From the NCBI RefSeq assembly GCF_000157895.3, contig NC_022663.1:2604001-2668000 (forward strand): a DNA stretch of 64,000 bases, in the 5' to 3' direction. This DNA comes from Mycobacterium kansasii ATCC 12478. GTDB lineage: Bacteria > Actinomycetota > Actinomycetes > Mycobacteriales > Mycobacteriaceae. The position numbers were made by a program, and so were the translations under genes. This document shows, piece by piece, positions 28,049 to 36,454 of this stretch (positions within the stretch are counted from its first letter, which is position 1; each line of letters begins with the position of its first letter). The notes below the pieces were generated by a model. The model did no database searches. It saw nothing but the letters and a program-made list of their open reading frames with translations, and was not told the origin of the DNA.

Positions 28049-28909
28049 ATGCCGATCGATGTCGAAGTCGCCCTGAACGCCGAACTGGATCCGGTCGAAT
28101 TCACTTGGGCCAGTAGCGATGTCCAGCTTTACCAACTGGCATTGGGCGCCGGGTCGAACCCAACGGACCCGCGCGAGCTGCGGTACCTGGTCGACGACAC
28201 CCCGCAGGTGCTGCCGACTTTCGCCACCGTAGCCGCCACCTTCCACGCCACCAAACCGCCCACCGTCCGGTTCCCCGGCATCGACATCGAACTGAGCAAG
28301 GTACTGCACGCCAGCGAACGCGTGGAAGTACCCAGGCCGCTGCCGCCGTCGGGCTCCGCGCGCGCCGTCACCCGGTTCACCGATATCTGGGACAAGGGCA
28401 AGGCCGCGGTGATCTGGAGCGAGACGAGGGTGACCACACCCGACGGCGAACTGCTGTGGACGCAGAAACGCTCGATATACGCCCGCGGCGAGGGCGGATT
28501 CGGCGGCGAACGCGGGCCGTCAACCTCGGACGCCCCGCCGGAGCGGGCACCCGATCTGCAGGTCGCGATGCCGGTGCTGCCGCAGCAGGCGCTGCTCTAC
28601 CGCTTGTGCGGTGATCGTAATCCGCTGCACTCTGACCCCGAATTCGCCGCTGCCGCAGGCTTTCCCGCGCCCATCCTGCACGGGCTGTGCACCTACGGCA
28701 TGGCCTGCAAGGCCATCACCGACGCGCTGCTCGACGCTGACGCCACGGCGGTAACCGCCTACGGCGCCCGCTTCGCGGGCGTGGCGTACCCCGGCGAAAC
28801 GCTTCAGGTCAACATGTGGAAAGACCAGGGCCGCATCGTTGCCGGTGTTGTCGCGCCGTCGCGCGACAACACCGTTGTGCTCAGCGGTATCGAGCTGGTG
28901 CCCGCCTAG
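28049..28909 (+). CDS. MaoC-like R-specific enoyl-CoA hydratase (Rv3538, ChsH3-type)
   Basis: 286 residues, as in Rv3538, which has been called ChsH3 and works on the sterol side chain. Double hot-dog hydratase 2 architecture, with the catalytic motif in CGDRNPLHSDPEFAAAAGFP (Asp/His) in the C-terminal half. It starts 2 bp after the kstD stop, so both are likely on one KstR-controlled transcript. Confidence 0.92.
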   Translation: MPIDVEVALNAELDPVEFTWASSDVQLYQLALGAGSNPTDPRELRYLVDDTPQVLPTFATVAATFHATKPPTVRFPGIDIELSKVLHASERVEVPRPLPPSGSARAVTRFTDIWDKGKAAVIWSETRVTTPDGELLWTQKRSIYARGEGGFGGERGPSTSDAPPERAPDLQVAMPVLPQQALLYRLCGDRNPLHSDPEFAAAAGFPAPILHGLCTYGMACKAITDALLDADATAVTAYGARFAGVAYPGETLQVNMWKDQGRIVAGVVAPSRDNTVVLSGIELVPA

Positions 28910-28930
28910 CTCCGCACTGACGCCCGCTGC

Positions 28931-28976
28931 GTGACTGCAACGTCACGTTCGAGCCCGCGGGTGACTGCAGCGTCAC
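28931..28976. repeat. Two palindromic 16-mers beside the second Rv3517-like gene
   Basis: GTGACTGCAACGTCAC (28931-28946) and GTGACTGCAGCGTCAC (28961-28976), 30 bp apart. The second recurs exactly at 29947-29962 and, inverted, at 29917-29932 on the other side of the gene. Confidence 0.8.
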
Positions 28977-29812
28977 ATTCGACGCGCGCGGGCGCTACGA
29001 ACGCGGCGAAGAATATCGGCGGGCCGATCACCCGCGACCACCCTGACCAAGATCCAGCCGCGCCGCTCGACCAACTCCAACCTCCGAACATCCCAGGTGT
29101 ACTGCCTGCGGTCATTGCGATGTTGCTCGCCGTCGTATTCGACCGCAACTTTGATGTCCTCCCAACCCATATCGAGGTACGCAATGGCATCGTCAAACTC
29201 ATCGAGCACCGGAATTTGCGTTTGCGGCCGCGGTAAACCTCCTTGCACCAACACCAGCCGCAGCCACGTTTCCTTAGGTGATTGCGCGCCCGCATCGAGG
29301 AGGTCGAGCGCGACACGAGCACGCTCCAACCCACGACGCCCGCGATATCGAGCCGCGAGCAACTCGACGTCGGCCAACTTGAATTCTGTCGCACGGGCAA
29401 GGGAATCGAGGGCCGCCACCGCGGTCGTCATCGGGTGCCAGCACGCAAGGTCAAGGGCTGTGCGAGCAGGCGTGGTGACGGGGATGCCATCGATCAGTTC
29501 GATCTCGTCCGCTTCTAGCCGGTCGCCCCAGATCTGCAGGCCCGGCAGCGGGTGCCGGTTGTCATGAATGATGTCGACGGGCCGGTCCTCGTCCACCCAT
29601 CTACTGCCATGCAACGCTGCGGCGGCGAAACCAGCGACGACCCCACGGCGTCTGGACCAAAGCCACGCCGCGCGGGCCCGAAGCGCATGCGTTAATTCGG
29701 TACCTTCACTGACGTAGACATCGCGAAACACCCGCGTATAGCGACGCCGCAACTCGCTATGCGACGCGATGCCGGCGGCCACTGCCTCACTGCCGATAAA
29801 GGGTTCCCCCAT
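28973..29812 (-). CDS. Rv3517-like protein, second copy (winged helix plus DUF559-like nuclease fold)
   Basis: 279 residues, aligned end to end with the product of 6880-7719: GEPFIGSEAVAAGIASHSEL, RAAWLWSRRRGVVAGFAAAA, DMGWEDIKVAVEYDGEQHRN and RGWILVRVVAGDRPADIL. It keeps the acidic VEYDGxxH segment of DUF559-type folds. The ATG at 29812 gives the family length; upstream in-frame sequence is palindromic and unlikely to be coding. It is convergent with the hydratase gene and divergent from the PE-hydrolase gene. I do not recall this copy in H37Rv. Confidence 0.85.
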   Translation of the reverse strand: MGEPFIGSEAVAAGIASHSELRRRYTRVFRDVYVSEGTELTHALRARAAWLWSRRRGVVAGFAAAALHGSRWVDEDRPVDIIHDNRHPLPGLQIWGDRLEADEIELIDGIPVTTPARTALDLACWHPMTTAVAALDSLARATEFKLADVELLAARYRGRRGLERARVALDLLDAGAQSPKETWLRLVLVQGGLPRPQTQIPVLDEFDDAIAYLDMGWEDIKVAVEYDGEQHRNDRRQYTWDVRRLELVERRGWILVRVVAGDRPADILRRVRSARARRM

Positions 29813-29862
29813 GGGCGTGGAGTTTGCCAGCGGCCACCGACACCGCCGCCCAGCACCCCACC

Positions 29863-29965
29863 ACCGCCAGCGTGACGCTGCACGCACCGCCCCGCATCAC
29901 CCACACCACCGCCAGCGTGACGCTGCAGTCACATTCGGAGTCCGGCGTGACTGCAGCGTCACGCT
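29863..29965. repeat. Palindromic repeat cluster upstream of the PE-hydrolase gene
   Basis: Perfect 19-bp inverted repeat AGCGTGACGCTGCAGTCAC (29914-29932) and GTGACTGCAGCGTCACGCT (29947-29965), 14-nt loop. A direct copy of caccgccagcgtgacgctgca occurs at 29863-29883 and 29907-29927. It shares its 16-mer with 28961-28976. Confidence 0.85.
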
Positions 29966-30069
29966 CGGCGCTACGGCAGGGCATCAAACTGGCCATCGGC
30001 CTTCGAGAACCTGGGTACCATTTCCTAGCTGTCCTGACGTTGTCGGGCCACCGGGGATTGGAGCGGCCG

Positions 30070-31530
30070 ATGCCGTCGTACGTGATCGCGGCACCCGAGG
30101 CTATCGCCGTAGCGTCGGGGGATTTGACCGGGATCGGGGAGGCGATCAAGGGGGCCGCCGCTGCGGCGGCGCCCTCGACGACGGGAATTATCGCGGCGGC
30201 CGGCGACGAGGTGTCGGCGGCGATCGCGAGTCTTTTTGGCAGCTACGCCCAAGAGTTTCAGCAGCTAACCGTCCAAACGTCGCGGTTTCACGCCGAGTTC
30301 GTGCGTGCGTTGGCTGCGGCTGGGGCCGCGTACGCGGCCGCCGAGGCCGCGAATATTTCGCCGCTGCGGGCGCTGTTGCAAACCGCCGAGCGCCTGGGGA
30401 TTTTCGCGCCCGTTGAGCGGCTGATCGGACGTCCGCTGTTCGGTAGCAGCCTCGAGGCCAGCAGCGCCAGCGGGGCCGTCGGCGCAACTCAGCCCAGCAC
30501 GCTGCTCAGCACGGCCACCAACGAGGCGGGCCTGTCCGGGGCGGTGAACTACGCCGCCACCCAAGCCCTCGCCGCTCCGGCCACGAACGGGGTGACCGGG
30601 GTCAAGTCGGGGTTCTCCTTCCTGCAGATTCCGATTGGCCCGTCCTCCTTCCTGGGCATTACGATTCCTCAGTTCAACTACCCCGCCCCGGCACACTGGT
30701 ACTTCCCCACCCAGGCCGACGGTTCGGTCAACGCCACCGGAACCATTTACCTGCAGCACGGCTTCGGGGCAATTGGCTGGTTCTACGAGCCGCTGGCCGT
30801 CCAGTTGGCGCAGCAGACCAACAGCGTCGTGGTCGTTCCCACCGTGCCGTCAATTCCGTTGCCGTTCGGCCTATGGATCGGCAGCCCGCAGATGCAGCAA
30901 GGCGTGGCCTCGTTGTTCCTCGGTAGCCAGACAGCGCTGAACATCAGTGCGAACCAGGCCGGTTACCTGGGCACGCTGCCGCAGGATTTCATCCTGTCCG
31001 GACACTCCGCCGGCGGCGGGCTCGCCACGATCGCCGGCGGCGATTACCTCGCGAACCTCGGGACGGCCACCAACCACCTGAAGGGTGTGGTGATGTTCGA
31101 CGGAGTCGCCAACAATGCCACAGCTTTTGGGGCTGCGGTAGCCAACCTGCAGTCGGCCAGCGTCCCCGTCTATGTGGTGGCCGCGCCACCCCAGCCGTGG
31201 AACGCCTTCGGTGGCACCACCAATCAACTGGTCAGCCTGTACCCGAACCAGTTCGTCGGGGTCGAGATTGTCAACGGCTCGCATGTCGACTCGATGCTGG
31301 GCGGAAACCCGATCATCGACTTCGCCGCCCAGCTGCTCACCGGCTTCTCCCCGCCCGGCGCCACCGCGGCGGTATACACGCTGTCTTCGGGCTGGATCAA
31401 CGACATCTGGGCCGGGGCGAGCCCGACCAGCCCGATGTACGGGATCTACGGTCCCACCGGCGGCTACGTGGCTCCCGGGGGCCAGGCGATCATCCTGGGC
31501 CAGGCCGCCGGCATCGTTCTGCCGGCCTAA
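30070..31530 (+). CDS. PE-family protein with C-terminal alpha/beta-hydrolase domain
   Basis: 486 residues. PE-type domain at about 1-100 (PSYVIAAPEAIAVASGDLTG, DEVSAAIASLFGSYAQEFQQ), a GRPLFG linker near 120, then a hydrolase domain from about 200. The domain has an oxyanion-type IYLQHGFGAIGWF, the nucleophile elbow GHSAGGG with Ser313, candidate acid Asp344 (VMFDG) and candidate His405 (NGSHVDS). Likely an exported esterase or lipase. H37Rv has PPE63, also a hydrolase, in this slot, but the PE N-terminus here is different. GGAG lies upstream of the ATG at 30070; the open frame extends to 29824 through the palindromes. Confidence 0.85.
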   Translation: MPSYVIAAPEAIAVASGDLTGIGEAIKGAAAAAAPSTTGIIAAAGDEVSAAIASLFGSYAQEFQQLTVQTSRFHAEFVRALAAAGAAYAAAEAANISPLRALLQTAERLGIFAPVERLIGRPLFGSSLEASSASGAVGATQPSTLLSTATNEAGLSGAVNYAATQALAAPATNGVTGVKSGFSFLQIPIGPSSFLGITIPQFNYPAPAHWYFPTQADGSVNATGTIYLQHGFGAIGWFYEPLAVQLAQQTNSVVVVPTVPSIPLPFGLWIGSPQMQQGVASLFLGSQTALNISANQAGYLGTLPQDFILSGHSAGGGLATIAGGDYLANLGTATNHLKGVVMFDGVANNATAFGAAVANLQSASVPVYVVAAPPQPWNAFGGTTNQLVSLYPNQFVGVEIVNGSHVDSMLGGNPIIDFAAQLLTGFSPPGATAAVYTLSSGWINDIWAGASPTSPMYGIYGPTGGYVAPGGQAIILGQAAGIVLPA

Positions 31531-31559
31531 TCGACTGCGGCGCGGGTCTTTCCAGGCTC

Positions 31560-32720
31560 TTAGCCGAGAATCAGACCGGACGTCGGCACGCCCGTCCCCG
31601 CGGTAACCAGGACGTGCTCGACGTCGGGCACCGGGTTCACCGACGTGCCGCGCAGTTGGCGCACTCCTTCGGCGATGCCGTTCATTCCGTGGATGTAGGC
31701 TTCGCCGAGCTGGCCGCCGTGGGTGTTGATCGGCAGACGTCCCCCTACCTCGATGGCGCCGTCGGCGATGAAGTCCTTGGCTTCGCCGCGGCCGCAGAAT
31801 CCCAACTCCTCCAACTGAATCAGGGTGAACGGGGTGAAATGGTCGTACAGCACAGCGGTCTGGATGTCGGCAGGCTTCAAGCCGGATTGCGTCCACAGCT
31901 GCCGGCCCACCAAGCCCATCTCCGGCAGGCCGTCGAGTTCGGGCCGGTAGTAGCTGACCATGGTGTACTGGTCTGGGCTGGAGCCCTGTGCGGCCGCCTC
32001 GATGACCGCGGGGCGCTGCTTGAGGTCCCGTGCCCGCTCAGCCGACGTCACCACGATCGCTACCGCCCCGTCAGTCTCCTGGCAGCAGTCCAGCAGCCGC
32101 AACGGCTCGGCGATCCACCGCGAATTCTGGTGGTCCTCAATGGTTATCGGCTTCTGGTAGAAGTAAGCTTTCGGATTGTTGGCCGCATGCTTGCGGTCGG
32201 CCACCGACACCGCGCCGAAGTCCCGGCTGGTCGCACCGGACAGGTGCATGTAGCGCCTGGCGATCATGGCGACCTGGGCCGCCGGCGTCGAAAGCCCGTG
32301 CGGATACGAGAATGAATTGTCCACGCCGGTCGAGTCGGCGTTGGCCGTGAGCCGGGTCTGCACCTGGCCGAACCGCATGCCGGACCGCTCGTTGAATGCG
32401 CGGTACGCCACCACCACGTCGGCCACCCCGGTTGCGACGGCCATCGCCGCGTGCTGGATGGTCGCGCACGCGGCCCCGCCGCCGTAGTGGATCTTGGAAA
32501 AGAACTTCAGCTCACCGATGCCCACCGCGCGTGCCACCGCGATCTCGGTGTTGGTGTCCATCGTGAACGTGGTCAGCCCGTCGACGTCCGCCGGAGTCAG
32601 ACCGGCGTCGTCCAGCGCATCCAGCACCGCCTCGGCCGCTAGCCGCAGTTCGCTTCGGCCGGAGTCCTTCGAGAAGTCGGTGGCGCCGATGCCGACGATG
32701 GCGGCCTTACCGGACAACAC
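31560..32720 (-). CDS. ltp2: Retro-aldolase Ltp2
   Basis: Thiolase-like enzyme that, with the ChsH2 DUF35 domain, cleaves the 17-hydroxy-3-oxo-pregnane-carboxyl-CoA intermediate to androstenedione and propionyl-CoA. It is 386 residues, as in Rv3540c: SGKAAIVGIGATDFSKDSGR at the start and GGRLPINTHGGQLGEAYIHG near the end. The GTG at 32720 overlaps the chsH1 stop by 1 bp. It is the last gene of the igr-type operon read leftward from cyp125. Confidence 0.95.
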   Translation of the reverse strand: MLSGKAAIVGIGATDFSKDSGRSELRLAAEAVLDALDDAGLTPADVDGLTTFTMDTNTEIAVARAVGIGELKFFSKIHYGGGAACATIQHAAMAVATGVADVVVAYRAFNERSGMRFGQVQTRLTANADSTGVDNSFSYPHGLSTPAAQVAMIARRYMHLSGATSRDFGAVSVADRKHAANNPKAYFYQKPITIEDHQNSRWIAEPLRLLDCCQETDGAVAIVVTSAERARDLKQRPAVIEAAAQGSSPDQYTMVSYYRPELDGLPEMGLVGRQLWTQSGLKPADIQTAVLYDHFTPFTLIQLEELGFCGRGEAKDFIADGAIEVGGRLPINTHGGQLGEAYIHGMNGIAEGVRQLRGTSVNPVPDVEHVLVTAGTGVPTSGLILG

Positions 32721-33121
32721 TAGGCATCCCCCATCGTCAGCTTCACCGTAGCGATCACATGGTCACCAAGGCTGTTGCGGCCCAACACCTTCACCGTGAT
32801 CACGCCGTCGTCGACAGCGGTCACCTCACCGGCGAACGTCACCGTGTCGTAGGCGTACCACGGCACCCCGAGCCGCAACCCGATCGACTTGATCAGCGCC
32901 GACGGCCCCGCCCAGTCGGTGACGTAACGCTGCACCAGCCCGGTATCGGTAAGGATATTGACGAAGATGTCCTTCGAGCCTTTGGCCTGTGCTTTGTCCC
33001 GGTCATGGTGGACGTCCTGAAAATCACGGGTGGCCAACGCCGTCGAGATGATGAACGTGGGGTCGCCATACAGTTTCAGCTCGGGCAGTTGCGTACCCAC
33101 AGCCACAACCGGGGCGCTCAT
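32720..33121 (-). CDS. chsH1: MaoC-like enoyl-CoA hydratase subunit ChsH1
   Basis: 133 residues (H37Rv 129). Single hot-dog domain carrying the catalytic hydratase motif (DFQDVHHDRDKAQAKGSKDI); forms the active hydratase with the ChsH2 N-terminal domain for the last side-chain cycle. The ATG at 33121 overlaps the chsH2 stop by 4 bp; a longer open frame exists but the overlap and homology favour this start. Confidence 0.95.
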   Translation of the reverse strand: MSAPVVAVGTQLPELKLYGDPTFIISTALATRDFQDVHHDRDKAQAKGSKDIFVNILTDTGLVQRYVTDWAGPSALIKSIGLRLGVPWYAYDTVTFAGEVTAVDDGVITVKVLGRNSLGDHVIATVKLTMGDA

Positions 33122-34065
33122 GCGTCCGGCTCCCAGGCATACAGGGTCCACTCCGGGCCGGAGTCACCAGCTGGGAAATCGATATACATTGCGCGAACCG
33201 GCGTTCCGATCTCCACCCGTGACGGGTCGACGTTGCGCAGCTCACCCAGCATACGCACGCCTTCCTCCAGCTCTACCAGCGCAATCACGAAAGGCACTAT
33301 GCGGCCTGGCACCTTGGGTGCGTGGTGCACCACGAAGCTGAACACCACGCCGCGACCGCTGGACACTGCGTAATCGATCGGCGCGGAAGGCTCCTGCCAC
33401 ACCGCCGGAACCGGCGGATGCTGCAGCGTGCCGTCGGGCCGTCGTTGGATGCGCAACTCGTGAGCCGCAACACCTTCCCAAAAGAACGCGGTGTCACGCG
33501 ACAACGACGGCCGCATCATCGCATCGGGATCCAGATCATCAGGGACCGCGACGCCAGGCGTCGTAGCGGGCCTGAATTTCAAAATACGCCAATCCATCTC
33601 GGCGACGTCCTCGTCGCCGACGCGCCAGACGGTGTGCTGGTTGACGAACCAGCCTTCCCCGAGCGCGGTCTGCTTGGGCCCGACGACGTCACCGAGCTCG
33701 GCGGTGATGGTGACCTGCTCGCCCGGCCGTAAGTACCGGTGATAGATCTGCTCACAGTTGGTGGCCACCACACCGATATAGCCGGCGTCGTCGAACAGCT
33801 TCATGACCGGACCCAGCGGGTCGTCCTTGGGTCGTTGCCCGCCAAGCCCGTACATCGTCCAGACCTGGATCATCGCCGGTGGCGCGACAATCCCCGGATG
33901 GCCGACGGCCCGGGCGGCGTCGTCATCGACGTAGATGGGGTTGCGGTCGCCGATGGCCTCCACCCAGTTGTTGATCATCGGCTGGTTCACCGGGTCCCGG
34001 GCGGCGCGCGGCTTACTGCTGCCGGCCGCCTTGATCTGTGTGACGGCTTCCCGGATATCGGTCAT
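33118..34065 (-). CDS. chsH2: Fused MaoC-like/DUF35 protein ChsH2
   Basis: 315 residues (H37Rv 311). The N-terminal hot-dog domain (NQPMINNWVEAIGDRNPIYV) pairs with ChsH1. The C-terminal DUF35/OB domain (about 200-315, HPPVPAVWQEPSAPIDY, GRGVVFSFVVHHAPKVPGR) recruits Ltp2, coupling hydration to aldol cleavage. The ATG at 34065 overlaps the fadE29 stop by 4 bp. Confidence 0.95.
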   Translation of the reverse strand: MTDIREAVTQIKAAGSSKPRAARDPVNQPMINNWVEAIGDRNPIYVDDDAARAVGHPGIVAPPAMIQVWTMYGLGGQRPKDDPLGPVMKLFDDAGYIGVVATNCEQIYHRYLRPGEQVTITAELGDVVGPKQTALGEGWFVNQHTVWRVGDEDVAEMDWRILKFRPATTPGVAVPDDLDPDAMMRPSLSRDTAFFWEGVAAHELRIQRRPDGTLQHPPVPAVWQEPSAPIDYAVSSGRGVVFSFVVHHAPKVPGRIVPFVIALVELEEGVRMLGELRNVDPSRVEIGTPVRAMYIDFPAGDSGPEWTLYAWEPDA

Positions 34066-35225
34066 CGAGGCACCCTTGGCACTTTGAGGCCGGAGGCGGC
34101 GATCATCTCTCGCATGACCTCGTTGACGCCACCGCCGAAGGTGATCACCAGATTGCGTTTGGTCTGGGAGTCCAGCCACTCGAGCAGCTCGGCCGTGTCC
34201 GGCTCGGCCGGGTTCCCGTATTTGCCGACGATCTCTTCGGCAAGCCGACCGATACGCTGAACACGTTCGGTGCCAAAGACTTTCGTAGCCGCGGCATCGG
34301 CCACGTTGATGTCCTCACCGGCGGCAGCGACCTGCCAATTGAGTAACTCATTGATCCGCCATGTCGCGTGGATCTCGCCGAGTGCCCGCTTGACATCGTC
34401 GTGGTCGATGGTCGCGACACCGTCGGCGCCCGGCTTGCACGCCCAGGCACGCACCCGGTCGTAGATGCTGGCGAAGCGGCCGGCCGGACCCAGCATCACT
34501 CTCTCGTTGTTGAGCTGGGTGGTGATCAGCCGCCAGCCGCCGTTCTCCGCACCGACGAGCATGTCGACGGGCACCCGGACGTCGTTGTAGTAGGTGGCGT
34601 TGGTGTGGTGGGCTCCATCGGACAAGATGATCGGCGTCCACGAGTAGCCGGGGTCCTTGGTGTCGACGATCAGAATCGAAATGCCTTTGTGTTTAACGGC
34701 TTCCGGGTCGGTCCGACATGCCAGCCAGATGTAATCGGCGTCATGGGCTCCGGTGGTGAAGATCTTCTGGCCGTTGACAATGTACTCGTCGCCCTGACGC
34801 ACGGCCGTTGTCCGCAACGACGCCAGGTCGGTGCCGGCTTCGGGTTCGGTGTAGCCGATGGCGAAGTGCACCTCACCCGCCAGGATCGACGGCAGGAACT
34901 TCTGCTTCTGCATCTCACTGCCGTACACCTGCAGGGTGGGTCCGACGGTCTGCAACGTCACGGCGGGCAGCGGCACGTCGGCCCGATGCGCCTCGTTGAC
35001 GAAGATCTGCTGCTCGATCGGACCAAAACCGCGGCCGCCGAACTCCTTTGGCCACCCGACGCCGAGCATGCCGTCGCGGCCCATCCGCCGGATCACGGCA
35101 CGATACGCGGCGCCATGTCGGTCCTTCTCCATCTCCTTGGCCTCGTCGGCCGAGATCAAATTCGAGAAGTATTGCCGTATCTCGGATTGCAGCTCCCGCT
35201 GCTCCGGGGTCAGGTCGATGAACAT
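34062..35225 (-). CDS. fadE29: Acyl-CoA dehydrogenase subunit FadE29 (ChsE2)
   Basis: 387 residues, as in H37Rv. Acyl-CoA dehydrogenase fold with the FAD-contact segment FAIGYTEPEAGTDLASLRTT and FGGGVNEVMREMIAASGL near the end. Works as an alpha2beta2 heterotetramer with FadE28 on the 3-carbon side chain. Its ATG (35225) lies 16 bp inside the end of fadE28, immediately after the 57-bp repeat array. Confidence 0.95.
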   Translation of the reverse strand: MFIDLTPEQRELQSEIRQYFSNLISADEAKEMEKDRHGAAYRAVIRRMGRDGMLGVGWPKEFGGRGFGPIEQQIFVNEAHRADVPLPAVTLQTVGPTLQVYGSEMQKQKFLPSILAGEVHFAIGYTEPEAGTDLASLRTTAVRQGDEYIVNGQKIFTTGAHDADYIWLACRTDPEAVKHKGISILIVDTKDPGYSWTPIILSDGAHHTNATYYNDVRVPVDMLVGAENGGWRLITTQLNNERVMLGPAGRFASIYDRVRAWACKPGADGVATIDHDDVKRALGEIHATWRINELLNWQVAAAGEDINVADAAATKVFGTERVQRIGRLAEEIVGKYGNPAEPDTAELLEWLDSQTKRNLVITFGGGVNEVMREMIAASGLKVPRVPR

Positions 35226-36454
35226 TGCACTCCGGGTTTCTCTGCCTGGCGACCCGCCGCGCCCGGCTGCGCCGCGCTTGCGATCGCCACGGGTTTCTCT
35301 GCCTGGCGACCCGCCGCGCCCGGCTGCGCCGCGCTTGCGATCGCCACGGGGTCATCTGCCTGGCGACCCGCCGCGCCCGGCTGCGCCGCGCTTGCGATCG
35401 CCACGGGTTTCTCTGCCTGGCGACCCGCCGCGCCCGGCTGCGCCGCGCTTGCGATCGCCACGAGCTCGAGACGATGCGACGGCCCGCCCAGTAATCGCGT
35501 CAGGTCTTTGATCGTGGAGTAATACCGGTGCATCGGATAGGTGATGTCCATTCCCATGCCCCCGTGCAGGTGGTGACAGATCTGCATCACCGGTGGCGCC
35601 TGAGACGTCAACCAATATCCGAGCACGTCGAGTTCGTCATCGGCGTCACGACCTCCGGCGAGCCGCCAGATCACCGACTTCGCCGCCAGATCGATAGTGC
35701 GCGAAGCGATGTAGACCTCGGCGAGCTGCGCGGCCACGGTCTGGAAAGTAGACAGTGGCTTCCCGAACTGCTTCCGGTTGGCCACGTAGTCGGCGGTCAG
35801 ACGAAGCGCTCCGGCCACCAGCCCGTCGGCATACGCACCCAGCATCGCCAAAGCCAACTGGTTGACCCGGTGCGGCGAAGCGCCCACCAGCACATCGGAA
35901 TCGGCAACGGCCACATCACGCAACGTCACCGTGTACTCATCCGAGCCGTTCGACGTCGGCGTGCGGGCCAACTGCACACCCTCGGCCTTCGGCGACACCA
36001 CCACGACGGCACTGTCGGCGGTGACGATCAGCCACTCCGCATGCCCGGCATATCCGACACCGATCTTGGTGCCCGACAGCCGGCCACCCGCAAAACTGGT
36101 GGACGGCCGGTCGGGCAGCGGGGCGCCCGGCTCGTTGAGTGCCGCGGTCAGCACCGACCCCTTGGCGACCCCGGCCAGGTAACGGTCCTGCTGCTCAGCG
36201 GTGGCCAGATTAAGCAGCGGCACCGCACCCAAGCCCAGCGTTGCCAGCGCCGGTGTCACGGCACCGTGCCGGCCGGCTTCGGTCAGGACGGTCCCCACCT
36301 CGAGCAGCCCCACCCCGTCGCCGCCGAGCCGTTCCGGCACCGGCAGTGCCGTCACTCCGCCGTCGACCAGCGCAGCCCAGGAGGCATCCCGCTGCAGCAC
36401 CGACGTGACCACATCGGCAACCGCCTGCTGTTCCGCGGTGAGATCGAAGTCCAT
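35210..36454 (-). CDS. fadE28: Acyl-CoA dehydrogenase subunit FadE28 (ChsE1) with a repeat-encoded C-terminal tail
   Basis: Partner of FadE29 in the igr operon. Residues 1 to about 331 match remembered FadE28 (339 in H37Rv): DFDLTAEQQAVADVVTSVLQ at the start and YPMHRYYSTIKDLTRLLGGP near the end. The frame then continues, without a stop, through four copies of a 57-bp repeat. They encode four copies of the 19-mer VAIASAAQPGAAGRQAEKP (one copy ADDP), followed by about seven more residues, giving 414 in total. 57 is divisible by 3, so copy-number change keeps the frame. The ATG at 36454 overlaps the cyp125 stop by 1 bp. Confidence 0.9.
   Translation of the reverse strand: MDFDLTAEQQAVADVVTSVLQRDASWAALVDGGVTALPVPERLGGDGVGLLEVGTVLTEAGRHGAVTPALATLGLGAVPLLNLATAEQQDRYLAGVAKGSVLTAALNEPGAPLPDRPSTSFAGGRLSGTKIGVGYAGHAEWLIVTADSAVVVVSPKAEGVQLARTPTSNGSDEYTVTLRDVAVADSDVLVGASPHRVNQLALAMLGAYADGLVAGALRLTADYVANRKQFGKPLSTFQTVAAQLAEVYIASRTIDLAAKSVIWRLAGGRDADDELDVLGYWLTSQAPPVMQICHHLHGGMGMDITYPMHRYYSTIKDLTRLLGGPSHRLELVAIASAAQPGAAGRQAEKPVAIASAAQPGAAGRQADDPVAIASAAQPGAAGRQAEKPVAIASAAQPGAAGRQAEKPGVQCSST
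35234..35461. repeat. MIRU-like VNTR, 57-bp unit, four copies, inside the fadE28 3' end
   Basis: Four head-to-tail copies with exact 57-bp spacing (ctgcctggc at 35242, 35299, 35356, 35413). Only the third shows a small internal change. It shares gcgcttgcgatcgc and gcgacccgc with the 55-bp repeat at 25161-25480, marking one repeat family. Confidence 0.9.

Noticed and set aside
29824..30069. N-terminal extension of the PE hydrolase
   Set aside because: It runs through palindromic repeats and has no PE or signal features; PE homology begins at 30070.
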